Assembly (NCBI GenBank): GCA_016169945.1
Contig: JADLSH010000193.1
Span: forward strand, 868,001 to 932,000
Reading direction: 5' to 3'
DNA from: Trachythela sp. YZ-2020
Lineage: Eukaryota > Cnidaria > Anthozoa > Malacalcyonacea > Clavulariidae
DNA length: 64,000 nucleotides
Positions 34,985 through 46,594 of the stretch are shown here, in pieces; the stretch's first letter is position 1, and every line of letters starts with the position of its first letter. The notes under the pieces are model-generated. The model had not been told where the DNA came from. It saw only the letters and a list, made by a program, of their open reading frames with translations, and ran no database searches. The position numbers and the translations under genes are program-made.

Positions 34985-37900
34985 CTGAAAGTATAAAATT
35001 TCCTTTCGTGAGAGTTATGCATGATGCTACAGTATATTTTAACACCAACACTATACTGTACGTCTAGAAGTTTCAGTTTCACTGTGATGGGGTAGTGTGG
35101 ATTATAACGGTCGGCTATTTGCCGAACAAAAACACCAAATGGCCGATTAGTTTTGGCCGATCAAAGAGAATACACTGTCTTCCTCTCTTAAGGCCCGTTC
35201 AAACGAGGCCAACATCGTCCAGCATTGTTGGTGCAACAATGTTGGACAATGTTGGATGAAAATGTTGAACAAAGTCAAACTCGACCCAACATATTCCAAC
35301 ATCAGCCAACATTACCCAACATACAGTAAGTAAGTGGGGGTGCGCAAGGGGTGCGCTTATCATCCTTACTTGCAGCTGAGAGCTGAGCTGAAGGATTACG
35401 AAGGACGCAGCTCGACTTGATCGAGTCGAAGGCTTATTAAAGGCGCCTCTGGCTGCCACCGTTTGACTCATGTCTGATCAGGGAGCACAGCTACGATGGA
35501 AGGGTTAGTTTGGGGCTTATCCGAACCCACCCTGTCAACATTCCCTGTGGGAGGAAACCGGAGAAACCCACGACTTTCGGTAGATCGTTGACTGACTCTT
35601 TTCACATAAGTGTCATGAGTCCCCAACGAGAATCGAACCCACGATCTCAGAGGTGAAAGGCGTTTGCTCTGATGACTGCGCCACCGAAGCCCCCAAGTGT
35701 TCAAACGAGGCCAACAAGGTTGCATCCAACAATATTGGATGATGTTGAACCAACATGTTGGCTTCGTTTGAACGGACCTTAAGTCCTTAACGGGCCTAAA
35801 GTCTCTGTGAAGGAAAGAGCGTTAAAGTTCGAAATGTTAATATAATTTTACTTTTTAATGCAATTAATTATTATATGTCGCTTTATAGGCCATTTCATGT
35901 AAATATAGGTATATCACAAACAGTGAACATAAGTTTCAGGTTGGTCGTCATATATATAGGACCCATTAGACTTGCTCCAAGTCGACCTCTACTAGTTTGG
36001 TGGTCGCGTGCGCAAATCCCTTACTCTTCTGCAAATTACTTTTTGTCATAAACAAAGACGAAGGACTTTGCGAAAGGACCCATGTCCTGTTGACCAAACC
36101 TTCAACCATACTTTAAACTTCTATAAACTTTTTTGTATTCTAAGACTTATATGATTGTAAAGTAAATAAATAAATAAAGTGTTTCATGAATAATGAGTTA
36201 TCTGACCAGTGCACGAAAAAAACGATTAAAGGCGCATGAACTATTCTTAGGCAAGATGAACTATTCTTAGCCAATGTTCGAGCAACTGTGTAGTTGAACG
36301 GACATTTGTCAGACGCAAGCGAAATCGTTATAATCCACACTGGGAGTGGGGCAGGTGCGACAAGTCTTAAGGGACCAGAGGAATGCCTCCCTGAAAAAAG
36401 TTCTGTCTCTGGGCATCTTCTACATTTTGAGAGGAACATTCTTTACCTAATTTCTTAGTTTGTTATTTTTGATTCAACATTAGTATTAAGTACATTTTAA
36501 TTCAGGTAGGTCATGCCCCATTAGACCCCCACAGATTAACTATACAATAGAATAATCTATGCGAAAAGATTCATAAAATTAAAATAGATTTGGAGGTTTC
36601 ATAGCTATGTTTTCTATAGGTAGGTTGGTTGTCAGAAAAACATTATATTTTATAAAATTAATGATAATTTCTATATAAAGCATAATTATAATTATATAGT
36701 AACACATATCTGGATATATTCATAAAAAACCTATATACTAGACAAATGTATATAGACATGAAACACATAGATAATTCACTTATAATACATTGATTAACAT
36801 GATTAGACATGATTGAGACAGGCAAAATATTAATAAAACAGAAACCGGAACCATATTTCTATAATTAAGTCAATAAAATGTTTATGGTCGCTGACATTTT
36901 TAATACGTCAGACGTCAGTTTTGCTAAAACTACAGTATGGTAAAAATAAGTCAGGGTAAAGGTCAGAGCTTCCACCGCTCCACTATTTTTTTTCAGCGAT
37001 CTGGCTCTTGACTAGAGAGCATGGCTACCTGGCGTAGCTCTGATTTTAAGCACGGCTGATGGTAAATATGTTATGAAAGCAATATATTTCACAGAAATGT
37101 GCAATTGTACACAATAACAAAATAGAATGAATCTATATCCAGGATATACAGTATAATGGTCCACCCAGGGCTTAGACAGTAAGGTCACTCACATTTTGAA
37201 GACTTTTTGCCCATAAACTCGTTGTCCACAGTATCAGCATTCCATTGAACTTTCTTCTGGTTTTTGGGTTTTCTTAGTTTAAGTACCACAGATTGAGATT
37301 CCTAAAATACATATGACATTCTGGAGTTCAACTTTACAGCAGTATTTTATTACAATTTTTAGGCATGGAAGTACAATCTGTAAAAACTTAGGATATTTTT
37401 GCACATTGTAATTTATCAGAACAAGACACCCTTCTAGGGAGATTGAGACATTGTAGCTTTAGAGCCTCTCATCTTATTTTAATAATAGTTACATGTATTT
37501 TAATAATGTAAAATATTTCCCAGTAACAAGATAAAAGCCTCGCTAAAGCCAAAGTCTCTTTGACAAAGGCGGGGCTGATCTACACACTATTGTCAGTATG
37601 TGTACTTTCTGTCCAATTTCGGGACTCCAGGTTTTGCTGACAATGACGAATATTGTTGTATCATGCAATGCATGCATGGTGATGTTGTCAATTGTGACAT
37701 TTACATCATTCACTAAATTTTTCACGTCCAATAATCGTACAGGTAAATCTGAAATTGACATGAAAAATTCCAGGACCGATTTCAAACCCACATTTATGAT
37801 ATTTAAAAGACATATGGGGTGAACAGCATGTGACAACTGACATGATTATTGTTTATTAACTCTTTAACGCACAGTGTCCGATATATCGGACACCTTGTGC

Positions 37901-40900
37901 CCCTGGTCATTTTGACCCGCTGACGCTTCTGTGACTGGCTGTTGCATACTTCATGTTACATCATTGTTTTCGCAGTGATATATAATTTACCTATTTATAC
38001 CTTTCGAAAGAATGAAGACTTGCCCCTTTAAATTATGGCTGTAACGTGAGTAAACAATGTCTAGAGCGCAAGGATAATCGTAGATTGCGTGAAATATTTG
38101 ACTTTTTCAATCTACATTATGGCGTTCTGTTTGATGGGGGAGTGCTCAGATATTTTATCTGAATACTCTGAGCGAAATATTGATGTTGATCGAGCTGTTC
38201 TGGATAGTAAAGTGCCAAATAAATTCATGTTGAAATTCCCAGTTACCTGATGAGTGGAAAAGTGGGTTAGAATATGTCAATATTGTATCTCACAAGGGAA
38301 AGAATGCCTTTATACTATGAATATTCCAAAACCAAATGGCAAAGGGAAAAATAGACTAAAATAGAGCTCCAAAGTACATGAATATGTCAACGAAACTATA
38401 TTTGGTACTATTGCGTAATACGTACGCAGCAAATATTCCCAAAAGTTCCGATAAAATAAAAATTTTATGTTAAAAGCAATATAAATTATTTGATATATAA
38501 TTTGATGTATTTGTGATAAATATCTCAGGCACAGATTATTTTCTTTTCGTACTTTTGTGAAGGAACAAAAATTTTCAAAAATAAATCTATGCGGCAAAGG
38601 GTTAAAGGAATTCATGATTTCTCATTGGCTAACAGACATAGGTGAAATTGTCATATCAACCCAATGAACACCATGTGACAACTGACATTATTGCTTATTT
38701 AAAGGAATTTCATGATTTCTGATTGGCTATTATTATGGCGTTCCATCGCCGCCAAAATTCAAAGTTGCTCCTTGAAACATTCAACCCTGCGCCACAACAA
38801 CGCACTTTCAAACGCTTGTTCTCTCATATCATTAATGCACTTTGCACACGTTAACACCGGAGTGCACTCAAGTCAACATTTAACTCCGAAGAACGCAACA
38901 ATGAAGATCGAAGATTTTTTAGTTGGCAAGACGCAACAATGAAGTTCACGAAACATCAACTTTCAATCGTCAACAATGTCAATTTCATAACTCAATAATT
39001 TTAATATAGTTACGCTTCCTTAACCGGCTTTTTTCTGTGATTTTTTGTGTCTTCTAGTCAAACAATGTTGCGAATCATGATGTTGAATGCTGCGATTTGT
39101 AATGTTAAATGTTGAAATCTGTACTATACTGCAGGGCGTACCAAAACCGCCAAAAAGCATCAGGTGTCATGATGACGTCATATCGAATCTGTGATAATAA
39201 GCATCCTCGTATTCATATGGTCGAGCCGTAGCATCTGCTACGAAGGAAATAGCGGTAGAGCGTTTGAGTAAATCGAGCGATGTTGATTTGTTGAAACTAT
39301 TTAAAGGCTGGACTACATAAACAGAATGCTTGTTACTGCACGTTAGACATACCTGACGAAATTGTAAACACAATATCCTCAGTACACCAGCAATTGGAAA
39401 GTATAATACTATTATTGGATACCAATTACGGTAGTGATGTCTAGCATCAGGCTCCATCGACTTGGACCAAAAATCGATATTTCTAGGGAGCAAATGGCAT
39501 ATTAGGGACTGGTCATAAAGTATAGGGGGGTGGGGGCTATGAAAATGTGGGGGTGGGTCATCAATTTTCCAAGTCATAAATGGGGGTGGGTCATGAAAAT
39601 TTTAAAGCTACATTGAGGGGCCGGGTCACCTTATAATCAACCCTTACCTTACATACACTTGAGAGTATTATATTATATCTGAACTCATGCACAAACGTTA
39701 TGTTCCTTTTTAATTATGAAGCAAATTTTTGCAGCATTATGCTGTCCAAGTTCTTAAATTTGGCCCCCAGAAAGTGCAGGAAATGGCATTTCCGACCCTC
39801 AATTTTTAAAATTTCCACCCCTAACTATCAATATGTTCTACACAACTAAAATGTACGTTTTATTCCAGTTTGTTTTTTAAAATATGTCACTGGACCATGA
39901 CTTGAAAGAAGACTCTGTAGAACATCACTTCAATCAGTTTCATTTGTTTGATACTTAATATTAGTGGGAGATAAAAGAAGCAAGTGCGTCAAATTGTACT
40001 AGGGGTGGGTCATTATGTTTTCAGCTATCAGATGGGTCATGTGTATTTCTCAACAAATCGGGGGGTGGATCACCTCAAACTATCCTTTGTAAAATTCAAT
40101 TTTCATAGCCACCCCCCCTCCTGTACTTTATGACCTGTCCCTTATTGGATATCAATTACGGTATTATGCCCTGTATCAGCTGGGGAAACGAGCGGCATTT
40201 TGGGAAGCCAACTGTGCAAAGAAGAATTGCCAAGTGTGGTCTCAGTGTTAGTGGTAAGCAAGTAGTTATCTATTGTGCGATTATTGAGCGTATTATACTT
40301 AAGTATTTATTGTTTACACCACTTTAAGCTAAAATACAGTAATATTTGCCCATCTTATATAGATTTTTTAAACACATTCAGAGCTTGGTTAGCCTGTGGT
40401 TGCCAGTTTTATAATAGGAATTTCAAATATTATCCATAATTAATATATTAATTTTTGTAAACTTTAGACAAGAATTGTAAAACTACATTTCTACTGGTGT
40501 AAATCGCACAATAGATAACTACTTACCACTAATACTGAGACCAAACTTTGCAAGCCTGACGCTTTCGCTCGCTTCCCTACACCTATATGACGTCATCATG
40601 ATACCCGATAGTTTTTGGCGGTTTTGGTACGCGCTCAGTAGTACAGATCTCAACATTTGACATTACAAATCGCAACATTCAATATCATGAGTCGCAACAT
40701 TGTTTGACTAGAAGACACAAAAAATCACGGGAAAAAGTGGGTGAAGGAAACGTAACTATATGAAAATTATTGAGTTATGAAATTGACACTGTTGATGATT
40801 GAAAGTAGATGTTTCGTGAACTTCGTTGTTGCATCTTGCCAACTAAAATGTTGTTGCGTTCTTCGGAGTTAAATGTTGACTTGAGTGCACTCCGATGTTA

Positions 40901-41623
40901 ACATGTGCAAAGTGCATTAATGATGCGAGAGAACAAATGTTTGAAAGTGCGCTGGTGAAAGTTGAAGAGTCAATTTAAATGTTGTGGTGCAGTGTTGAAT
41001 ATTGAATAGCAACTTTGAATTTTGGCGGCGATGGAACGCCATAGCGCCATATATTACAGCCATTGGTGAAATTGTCATATCAACCCAATGGCTGCCAAAT
41101 ATGGATAACATCATATCACATAATTTGATGTCAAACGTAAGATATGAAAAAATAATATTGCACGTTTGACATCATGATAAACACAAACAATATGGTATCA
41201 CTCAACTTCAGCAGATAACACAAACTTCGGCCTTGACAATTATTTATTTCATGCTCAAACTCACTCAATAATTAAATATCATCGACCTAACATCAAAATT
41301 AAACAACGACCCAAAAATTTGCAGTTTGTAAACATGGTGACAAAGTAAATTTTATTATCCATGCTTATTAATTAAAGCTGGATGTTTTAACAGTATATAA
41401 ATTTATATAGACACTAAACATCTTAACATCTAGGACAAGCCGACAAGGTTTATAGTAGGTACTGTCAGTATAAATACATGTACTTCATACATGTATTTTA
41501 CGTTAACTTATACTAGTCCATAGCATTCTACAAACTTACTAAAAACAATAAACACGTACTAACCTCATTTTGCGAGCTTGTTTCAGTGACTGTTGACGTT
41601 CCTGCCACTTGTTTTTCTGCCAT
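34842..41623 (-). CDS. PPP1R11: Protein phosphatase 1 inhibitor-3 (PPP1R11), three exons
   Basis: Exons 41564-41623, 37193-37301 and 34842-34984 join in phase into 104 codons, 103 residues; the human protein has 126. The ATG at 41623 was chosen because MAEKQVAG...TVTET resembles the family start; an ATG seven bases earlier opens a different short frame. The PP1-docking RVxF-type motif KKVQW (residues 36-40) sits in [19 protein letters not shown], followed by [13 protein letters not shown], the invariant [15 protein letters not shown] (57-71), an acidic [10 protein letters not shown] stretch and HNAYCPGH (83-90). The family is a heat-stable inhibitor of PP1 acting mainly in nucleus and nucleolus, also reported as a ubiquitin ligase using its cysteine-rich part. 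Intron 1 is filled with mobile elements. Confidence 0.95.
35192..35778. mobile_element. TTAA-flanked element in PPP1R11 intron 2, with a SINE nested inside
   Basis: GGCCCGTTCAAACGAGGCC plus AACA at the left is mirrored by TGTTGGCTTCGTTTGAACGG plus ACC at the right, with TTAA directly outside both. The interior repeats CAACATTGTTGG-like units. The TTAA target suggests a piggyBac-type non-autonomous element. The SINE at 35374-35697 interrupts it. Confidence 0.7.
35374..35697 (-). mobile_element. tRNA-derived SINE, full-length copy
   Basis: The minus strand begins GGGGGCTTCGGTGGCGCAGT with a box A (TGGCGCAGTCATCAGAG) and box B (GGTTCGATTCTC) spaced as in a tRNA; the would-be anticodon is TTC, as in tRNA-Glu. 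A tRNA-unrelated body follows (GGGAATGTTGACAGGGTGG, GCCCCAAACTAACCCTTCC) ending CAGCTCAGCTCTCAGCTG. Shared with 25177-25442. Confidence 0.75.
35790..37190. other. PPP1R11 intron 2, unstructured part
   Basis: Contains one copy of the AGACTTGCTCCAAGTC terminus at about 35967 that also ends the element at 18523. Nothing else recognised. Confidence 0.4.
37193..37301 (-). CDS. PPP1R11: PPP1R11 exon 2
   Basis: Encodes residues 21-56 and one base of Cys57, including the PP1-docking KKVQW. Acceptor TATTTTAG, donor GTGAGT. Confidence 0.95.
37816..38734. repeat. Short direct duplications next to the large intron-1 element
   Basis: ATGTGACAACTGACAT recurs at about 37830 and 38672. TTAAAGGAATTCATGATTTC at about 38602 recurs almost exactly at 38699. 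GGTGAAATTGTCATATCAAC at about 38641 recurs in the same orientation at 41065, outside the large element. The piece between looks like rearranged flanking repeat. Confidence 0.45.
38735..41042. mobile_element. 2.3-kb element with 450-bp inverted termini in PPP1R11 intron 1
   Basis: The arms 38735-39183 and 40585-41042 are inverted copies: ATGGCGTTCCATCGCCGCCA against TGGCGGCGATGGAACGCCAT, GAGTGCACTCAAGTCAACAT, CTTCTAGTCAAACAATGTTG, and inner ends ATGATGACGTCATAT. The interior holds a further inverted pair (about 40228-40290 and 40496-40560, sharing TAGTTATCTATTGTGCG) and the separate element 39504-40142. No transposase is visible, so it is non-autonomous. Confidence 0.8.
39504..40142. mobile_element. 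639-bp element nested in the 2.3-kb element
   Basis: AGGGACTGGTCATAAAGTA with GGGGGGTGGGGGCTATGAAA at the left is mirrored by TTTCATAGCCACCCCCCC and TACTTTATGACCTGTCCCT at the right. TATT flanks both sides (39500-39503 and 40143-40146). GGGTGGGTCAT motifs recur inside both arms. Confidence 0.75.
41564..41623 (-). CDS. PPP1R11: PPP1R11 exon 1
   Basis: Encodes residues 1-20. Donor GTTAGT, phase 0. The opposite-strand DNAJC12 start lies 1.65 kb away. Confidence 0.9.
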
Positions 41624-42150
41624 TTTTCATTTTGTCTATTTACAGATTTACATTTACTAGACACCAGTTTTCCTGGTCGTGTCAACTTTTTAATGAGTTA
41701 TCATTTGTTATCCTTAAAAACAGGAATTTTGCATAGCTTCAAAAAATTAAGGAGCTGAAAGATTTGTGGATTTTTAAGGAATTAAAATTACCTAATATTA
41801 CCCATGTAGATTGATTCATGTACCATCTATGTACTTGATAGCTGTTTAACAAACCTCAAAGTGCAGGAAATTCCGAAATGGCATTCATGACATTGGACCT
41901 CTGCATTGGACCTAAATTTTTCAAATTCTCCGTGAGTACCAGTACTCCAGTCTCCAGTAGTCAGTAGGATGAACAGTCCAGGGATTATTCTAAGGTGCAG
42001 TGATAACCAATTTATGCAGTGATAAATGAGATTTGTGCAGTGATAAATGAGATTATTTGCAGTGATAAAATGCGATACGTGAAAATGTGTATATTTTTGC
42101 ATGAAATAGAATATGCAGAATGCAGATTTGGGCTCAATGCTCATTAGCGG

Positions 42151-42810
42151 CAGTGGCGTAGCCAGCCCGCCGATTTAGTCCAAAATACTGCAGCTCGTTT
42201 ACTAACTGATACTAAGAAATCGGCACATATCACCCCAGTTCTTATCGAATTGCATTGGTTACCTGTCCAATACCGTATTCAATTCAAGATTATACTTCTT
42301 GTCTACAAAGCTGTTAATGATCTTGCTCCATCGTATCTGAAGGAACTTATGCTGTGTCGTACTTCGCAGCGTACTCTTCGATCAAATGGAAATGAATTGC
42401 TCCAGATTCCTTATTCTAGACTAAAGACATATGGAGACAGATCGTTCTGTGTTGCTGGACCAAGATTGTGGAATGATTTACCTGTTCATCTTCGGATGTG
42501 TGAATCATTAACCATTTTTAAGAAGTATCTTAAAACATATCTTTTTAACTTGTTTTTAAATAGTGTATGATGTATTCTATAGTTTTAACATTCTTAACAC
42601 TAGTTTTAATATTGGATTTTGTATTACTGTAAAGCGCCTAGAACAGTCTTGGTTTGTGCGCTATATAAATGTTTATTATTATTATTATTATTATTATTAT
42701 GCAAATCTCAAATCATCATTCATTTCTTTAGAAATTCATTGTTTTCACCGTCAATGAACACGAACAAATTTGCATAGCGGGACTAAATCGGCGGGCTGGC
42801 TACGCTACTG
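42151..42810. mobile_element. hAT-type element with perfect 8-bp target duplication, enclosing a LINE end
   Basis: CAGTGGCGTAGCCAGCCCGC with CGATTTAGTC at the left is mirrored by GACTAAATCG and GCGGGCTGGCTACGCTACTG at the right. ATTAGCGG occurs on both sides (42143-42150 and 42811-42818), the 8-bp duplication expected of hAT transposition. Nearly all the interior is the LINE fragment at 42178-42700. Confidence 0.85.
42178..42700 (+). mobile_element. LINE 3' end with open C-terminal frame and TTA tail
   Basis: One open frame from 42178 to the stop at 42568-42570 reads QNTAARLLTD, TPVLIELHWLPVQYRIQFKI, YKAVNDLAPSYL, and SFCVAGPRLWNDLP, the standard C-terminus of CR1/L2-like ORF2 proteins. The 3' UTR ends with CGCCTAGAACAGTC, GCGCTATATAAATG and a (TTA)n run at 42673-42700. 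Preservation over 130 codons suggests a fairly recent copy. It lies within the hAT termini at 42151-42810. Confidence 0.85.
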
Positions 42811-43273
42811 ATTAGCGGTGATTTTGGCTCATTTGCCTGCATATAATTAGTGACATGCATGGGGTAAACTTTAAGTTGCAGAATCAGAGTACATGCACTC
42901 ATGCAGGGCAGTCAGAACGTTTTCTAAAATGTCGCTAAATTTATATAAATTTTATCATTTTTCGCGCTTTTGTGCAGTGATAAAATTTCCTTAGAATAAT
43001 CCCTGATGAACACTGATGTAAATTACACAATTGTCTAGTATTATCTAGTTGATTTTCATTGCCACACATATGTGACTTCACGTCATCGAGCAGAAATCAT
43101 TGAAAGAACAGAATTACTAAGGTAATATGGATTATTAACTATATTAACAAGATTTAATAAGCTTTTTTTAAATTTCCTAAGCAATTTTGGGAAAAACTAA
43201 GGAATTTCAGAGACCTTTCCAAGGAATTCTAGAATTTCGTTGAGAGTTGGAGAGCCTGTGGAAATTGGAGGAA

Positions 43274-43440
43274 ATGGCAGAAAGTGACAATGTCGGAGAC
43301 GAAGATTATTTGTATAAGCTTCTAGGCTGCGATGAATTATCAAGCGAAGAACAAATTACTACAGAATATAAGATAAAAGCAAAAACTTTACACCCGGATA
43401 AAAATTCTGGGGACATTGAAACGACAGACGAATTTATAAC
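43274..43440 (+). CDS. DNAJC12: DNAJC12 exon 1
   Basis: Encodes residues 1-55 and two bases of Thr56, containing most of the J domain with HPD. Donor GTATGT. Confidence 0.93.
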
Positions 43441-46400
43441 GTATGTGTGTTGAATGGGAGGGGAGTATATCAAAGTTGTATAAAATGACAGCTTTAATAA
43501 TAAAGGGTTGGTTTAAAAACTGGATCTTGCAGGGTCACAGTGGTGTGGTCCTAATATGTAAATGCTACTGACACAAGTATTTTCTTGTTCTTTCAACATG
43601 CTAAAATAATACTACATAAATTTCAGTGGTTTCAAACAAATCCTTGGTAGTCAATGGTTTTGTTATGCTGTGGTGTAGCCAGGGGGGGGGACAATGATCT
43701 CCAGAACTGTTCTTGTGGAAAGTTGAAATCCAGGCAGAAAGTGGAGGGATGGTGCAATGTCAGGAATAACAATCAAAATGGCTTTTTTCTTGGCTATAAT
43801 TTTTCTTCAGAACTTGTCTGCATCAAATGCTGTTCTAGAGACCCTGGAAATTCATAATTTTCCCAGGCGTGGGGGACATGAATAGGTAATCTCCCCCGGA
43901 CCACCCTAGTGTTCTAGCTCCATTGGTTCTCCTGTTCTGAATCTATGTGTGTTTTCCCCCCTAAAGTTAACACCACTGTCTTTATCTGTGTTGTAATCGC
44001 TTGAATGCCTACAGGTTCGAATCTGACTCAGAATTCAGAGTAAACATGAGTGCCTGTGAACAGGTGGCCTGATCGGATCAGGGCAAGTTAGGGTGTATGG
44101 TGCAGGCAAGTTTAGGTTAATTTAGTTGCTAAAACAGTGTGAATATTGTATGTATGCATGTGTAATATTTTATTGGGTTACACAGTGGATCCGGTGTCAG
44201 ACAAACAACCATAAAAACAAGATGAATAGCAAAAGATACAAACATTCATTCATCAACTACTCTCATGTGTAACTTCTATGTTTGTAACAAGAAATGTTTC
44301 AATTAATTAGGCAATTAGTTTGGTGAGGCTAGCTAAACATGGCTACATGATCATGTTAAAGTTTCAAGTGAGTCAAATATAGTCAACGTTTTTAACTCTA
44401 GCAGACATCTTAAATAGATGCAATGTAATAATAAATGCAATGTAATATAAATTATGATGTCATAGGGGCCCCTGTGCTATAATGGTCAGTCTATACACAG
44501 GCTAACCAAGCTCAGACCAAGTGCTGAAAATGCAGGAAATAAAGCCCCAGAGACTCAAGAATAAGAACATTTTCTGGGGGAGGACCCCCCCCCCCTACAA
44601 CTACGCACACCTCCCCTGGCTCCCATTTACGACCTCTTTGTTAGGCCCCTTTTCCTTCATGGCCCCACCACTGTCTAATTCTTAAAAAAGGCCCTGTGCT
44701 TAAGGCAAGATGAGTTTTATTGCACATGCCCATATTCTGTATACATTGCTTTTGAAAGCTAAATTGAGTTTTTGGCGTTAGGTTTGGGATAAAACGTAGT
44801 TTTTAACGGCATTTGAAAATAATGCTGACGTCAGCAATAAGAATTATTCAAACCTTAACTCGCGATGGAATAATTGTATCGACTTGAAATTTGTTATTAA
44901 TACTTGTTATAATGACATACAAAACATGTTTAACAGCCAACTTGATAGGTTGCACGTTCAAGATTTTACAATTTGGTCACACGTGTGATGGTGCAACACC
45001 TCTATTGTAGGTCTTTTAAAATGGCAATAATGCAAGCAACAAAGAATGTAGACAATTTAAATACATATATACGGATATATATAAGATACTGTAAATTATT
45101 AGCCCATGAGGTTTTTAAGGAATACTGACATTTTCAAAATAAAAATATGTAAACATTTTGAGACGTATTCAATTTTGTAATGAACATTTTCATTACCCGT
45201 TAGAAACGTGAGTAAGACACAAATTTGAATATATTTCTTGGACATCTAGTTTGACTAAAGCAAAAGAAATCCTGTGTGATAAAGAGAAGCGAAAGCAGTA
45301 TGATTCTTGGAGGCGTTCAGGTCTAGATATTTCATTCGATATATGGCTCAAGACAGACCAGTCTAATCGCATGTCAATGCACTGGGCACCCCAAGCAAAG
45401 AAGAAAAAGATGATTGAAAGTTGTGAGGCTCACGTTGGTAAGTATTTAAAGGTGAAAAAGAAATAAAAATATTAATAGCTTGTCCCAACTTTAAAGTGAC
45501 CGGGAAAAATTAGACAGGTTTAGAAAAAAGTGGGGTATCATGGATCCTGGGAAACATACTGTACAGTCATGCACCTTAGAAACAAGATTGAGGAACATGG
45601 GAGAATCTTGAGGAGTCATACTTCGTATACAATAAATACACATGTTACATAAATATGGTAAAGTATACTAATGTTGCATGCACACACAAGGTATGGTCAA
45701 ACTTTCCATCGTCTTTATACGCAAAAACATGTAAAAAGGCAAAATAATTATTCAGATGATGGTGTTTGTCGATGGAATATTCGAACGAAAATTTATATAC
45801 ATTTTTAGAGTTAGCCAGGAGCAGTTGCGAAAAATGCAACCTTAGGCCCTCTGGCAGGAATCGAACCAAAGATAATTCAAAATAATTTAATAAGAATACA
45901 AAATAATTTAGAATCCAAGGAACATTAAACACCTCTTCCAGATGAGAGTTGATGAAAGTTGCAAACGCGTTTGACTGCCAACTCTCATCGACTTTCATGC
46001 ACTCTTATCAACTCTCATCAACTTTGAGCTGGTTCAAATTTTGATGAGGGTTGATGAGAGTTTTTGCTACGCGTGGTAATACCCAATCAACTCTAATCAA
46101 CTCTCGTGCAACTCTTGTTTTCGTTTGACTGGGCCATGAAAGTTGAGAAAACTCTCATGCCAACTCTCATGCTTTATTATAAGACAATTTTTTAAAGTTC
46201 ACGACAACCAGTCAATCTGAAAGATAAAAATACTCGACGTTTGAAGCAAAGCCGAAGGCCCTTTATTGTAACGTATCGTATTGTATTGCAGTATTGTATT
46301 GTATCGTATCGTATTGATAGACTATTGGTTGTCAAATTATGTTATTCTTTAATAGGAAGCAGTGATAAAAGTCCAACAGAGAATACCGACAAGACTTCTA

Positions 46401-46513
46401 CAAAACAGAATCCTCAATCAGTAAACAATTGTAACAAAACAATAGCAGCATGGGAAAGAAAAAGCAGTTGGGGCGATTCTAAACTGAGTAGATTTCGAAA
46501 TTACATGATATAG
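43274..46513 (+). CDS. DNAJC12: DNAJC12-type J-domain co-chaperone, three exons
   Basis: Exons 43274-43440, 45250-45437 and 46356-46513 join in phase into 171 codons, 170 residues; human DNAJC12 has 198. The ATG at 43274 is the first in frame. The J domain spans about residues 10-77: [18 protein letters not shown], the HPD triad at 40-42, and [20 protein letters not shown]. After it comes the family signature SMHW (98-101). The C-terminus RFRNYMI matches the conserved KFRNYEI end of human DNAJC12. DNAJC12 works with Hsp70 in the cytosol on aromatic amino acid hydroxylases (phenylalanine, tyrosine, tryptophan); the same client role here is inferred. The middle region is shorter and Ser/Thr/Asn-rich. 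Exact donors: GTATGT and GTAAGT. Confidence 0.95.
43441..45249 (+). other. DNAJC12 intron 1
   Basis: 1.8-kb intron. A single GTGTAGCCAGGGGGGG terminus at about 43673 looks like one end of a hAT-type element. Nothing else recognised. Confidence 0.5.
45250..45437 (+). CDS. DNAJC12: DNAJC12 exon 2
   Basis: Encodes the rest of Thr56 to His117-Val118 plus one base: helix IV of the J domain, the WRRS segment and SMHW. Acceptor CATCTAG, donor GTAAGT. Confidence 0.93.
45808..45870 (-). mobile_element. SINE 3' fragment in DNAJC12 intron 2
   Basis: On the minus strand GGTTCGATTCCTGCCAGAGG (box B and acceptor-stem end) is followed by TTGCATTTTTCGCAAC and CTCCTGGCTAA. The same order occurs in the tRNA-like unit at 57491-57606. 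The tRNA 5' half is missing. Confidence 0.65.
45941..46165. repeat. Element rich in GATGAGAGTT/AACTCTCATC units
   Basis: Contains CTCATCAACTTTGAGCTGG and CAAATTTTGATGAGGGTTG, shared in diverged form with the right part of the element at 16919-17964. CGTTTGACTG occurs near both ends in the same orientation. Probably an internally deleted relative. Confidence 0.5.
46264..46318 (+). repeat. GTATT/GTATC short tandem repeat
   Basis: About eleven five-base units of the type CGTAT/TGTAT just upstream of the DNAJC12 exon 3 acceptor. Confidence 0.6.
46356..46513 (+). CDS. DNAJC12: DNAJC12 exon 3
   Basis: Encodes residues 119-170 with the polar linker and the terminal RFRNYMI. Acceptor CTTTAATAG. Confidence 0.92.
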
Positions 46514-46594
46514 ATATCCAGGTTTATATAAAAATATAGTCCTTCGGGGCTTCGTCGTCGTCACGTGCGTATTATATTTTCGTTAAAACAACCA

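Noticed and set aside
35608..35697. Functional tRNA-Glu gene on the minus strand
   Set aside because: Stems are imperfect and the unit continues into a body shared with 25177-25442, so it is a SINE head.
39167..39577. 136-codon minus-strand frame in PPP1R11 intron 1
   Set aside because: It spans the boundary of two nested elements and shows no known domain.
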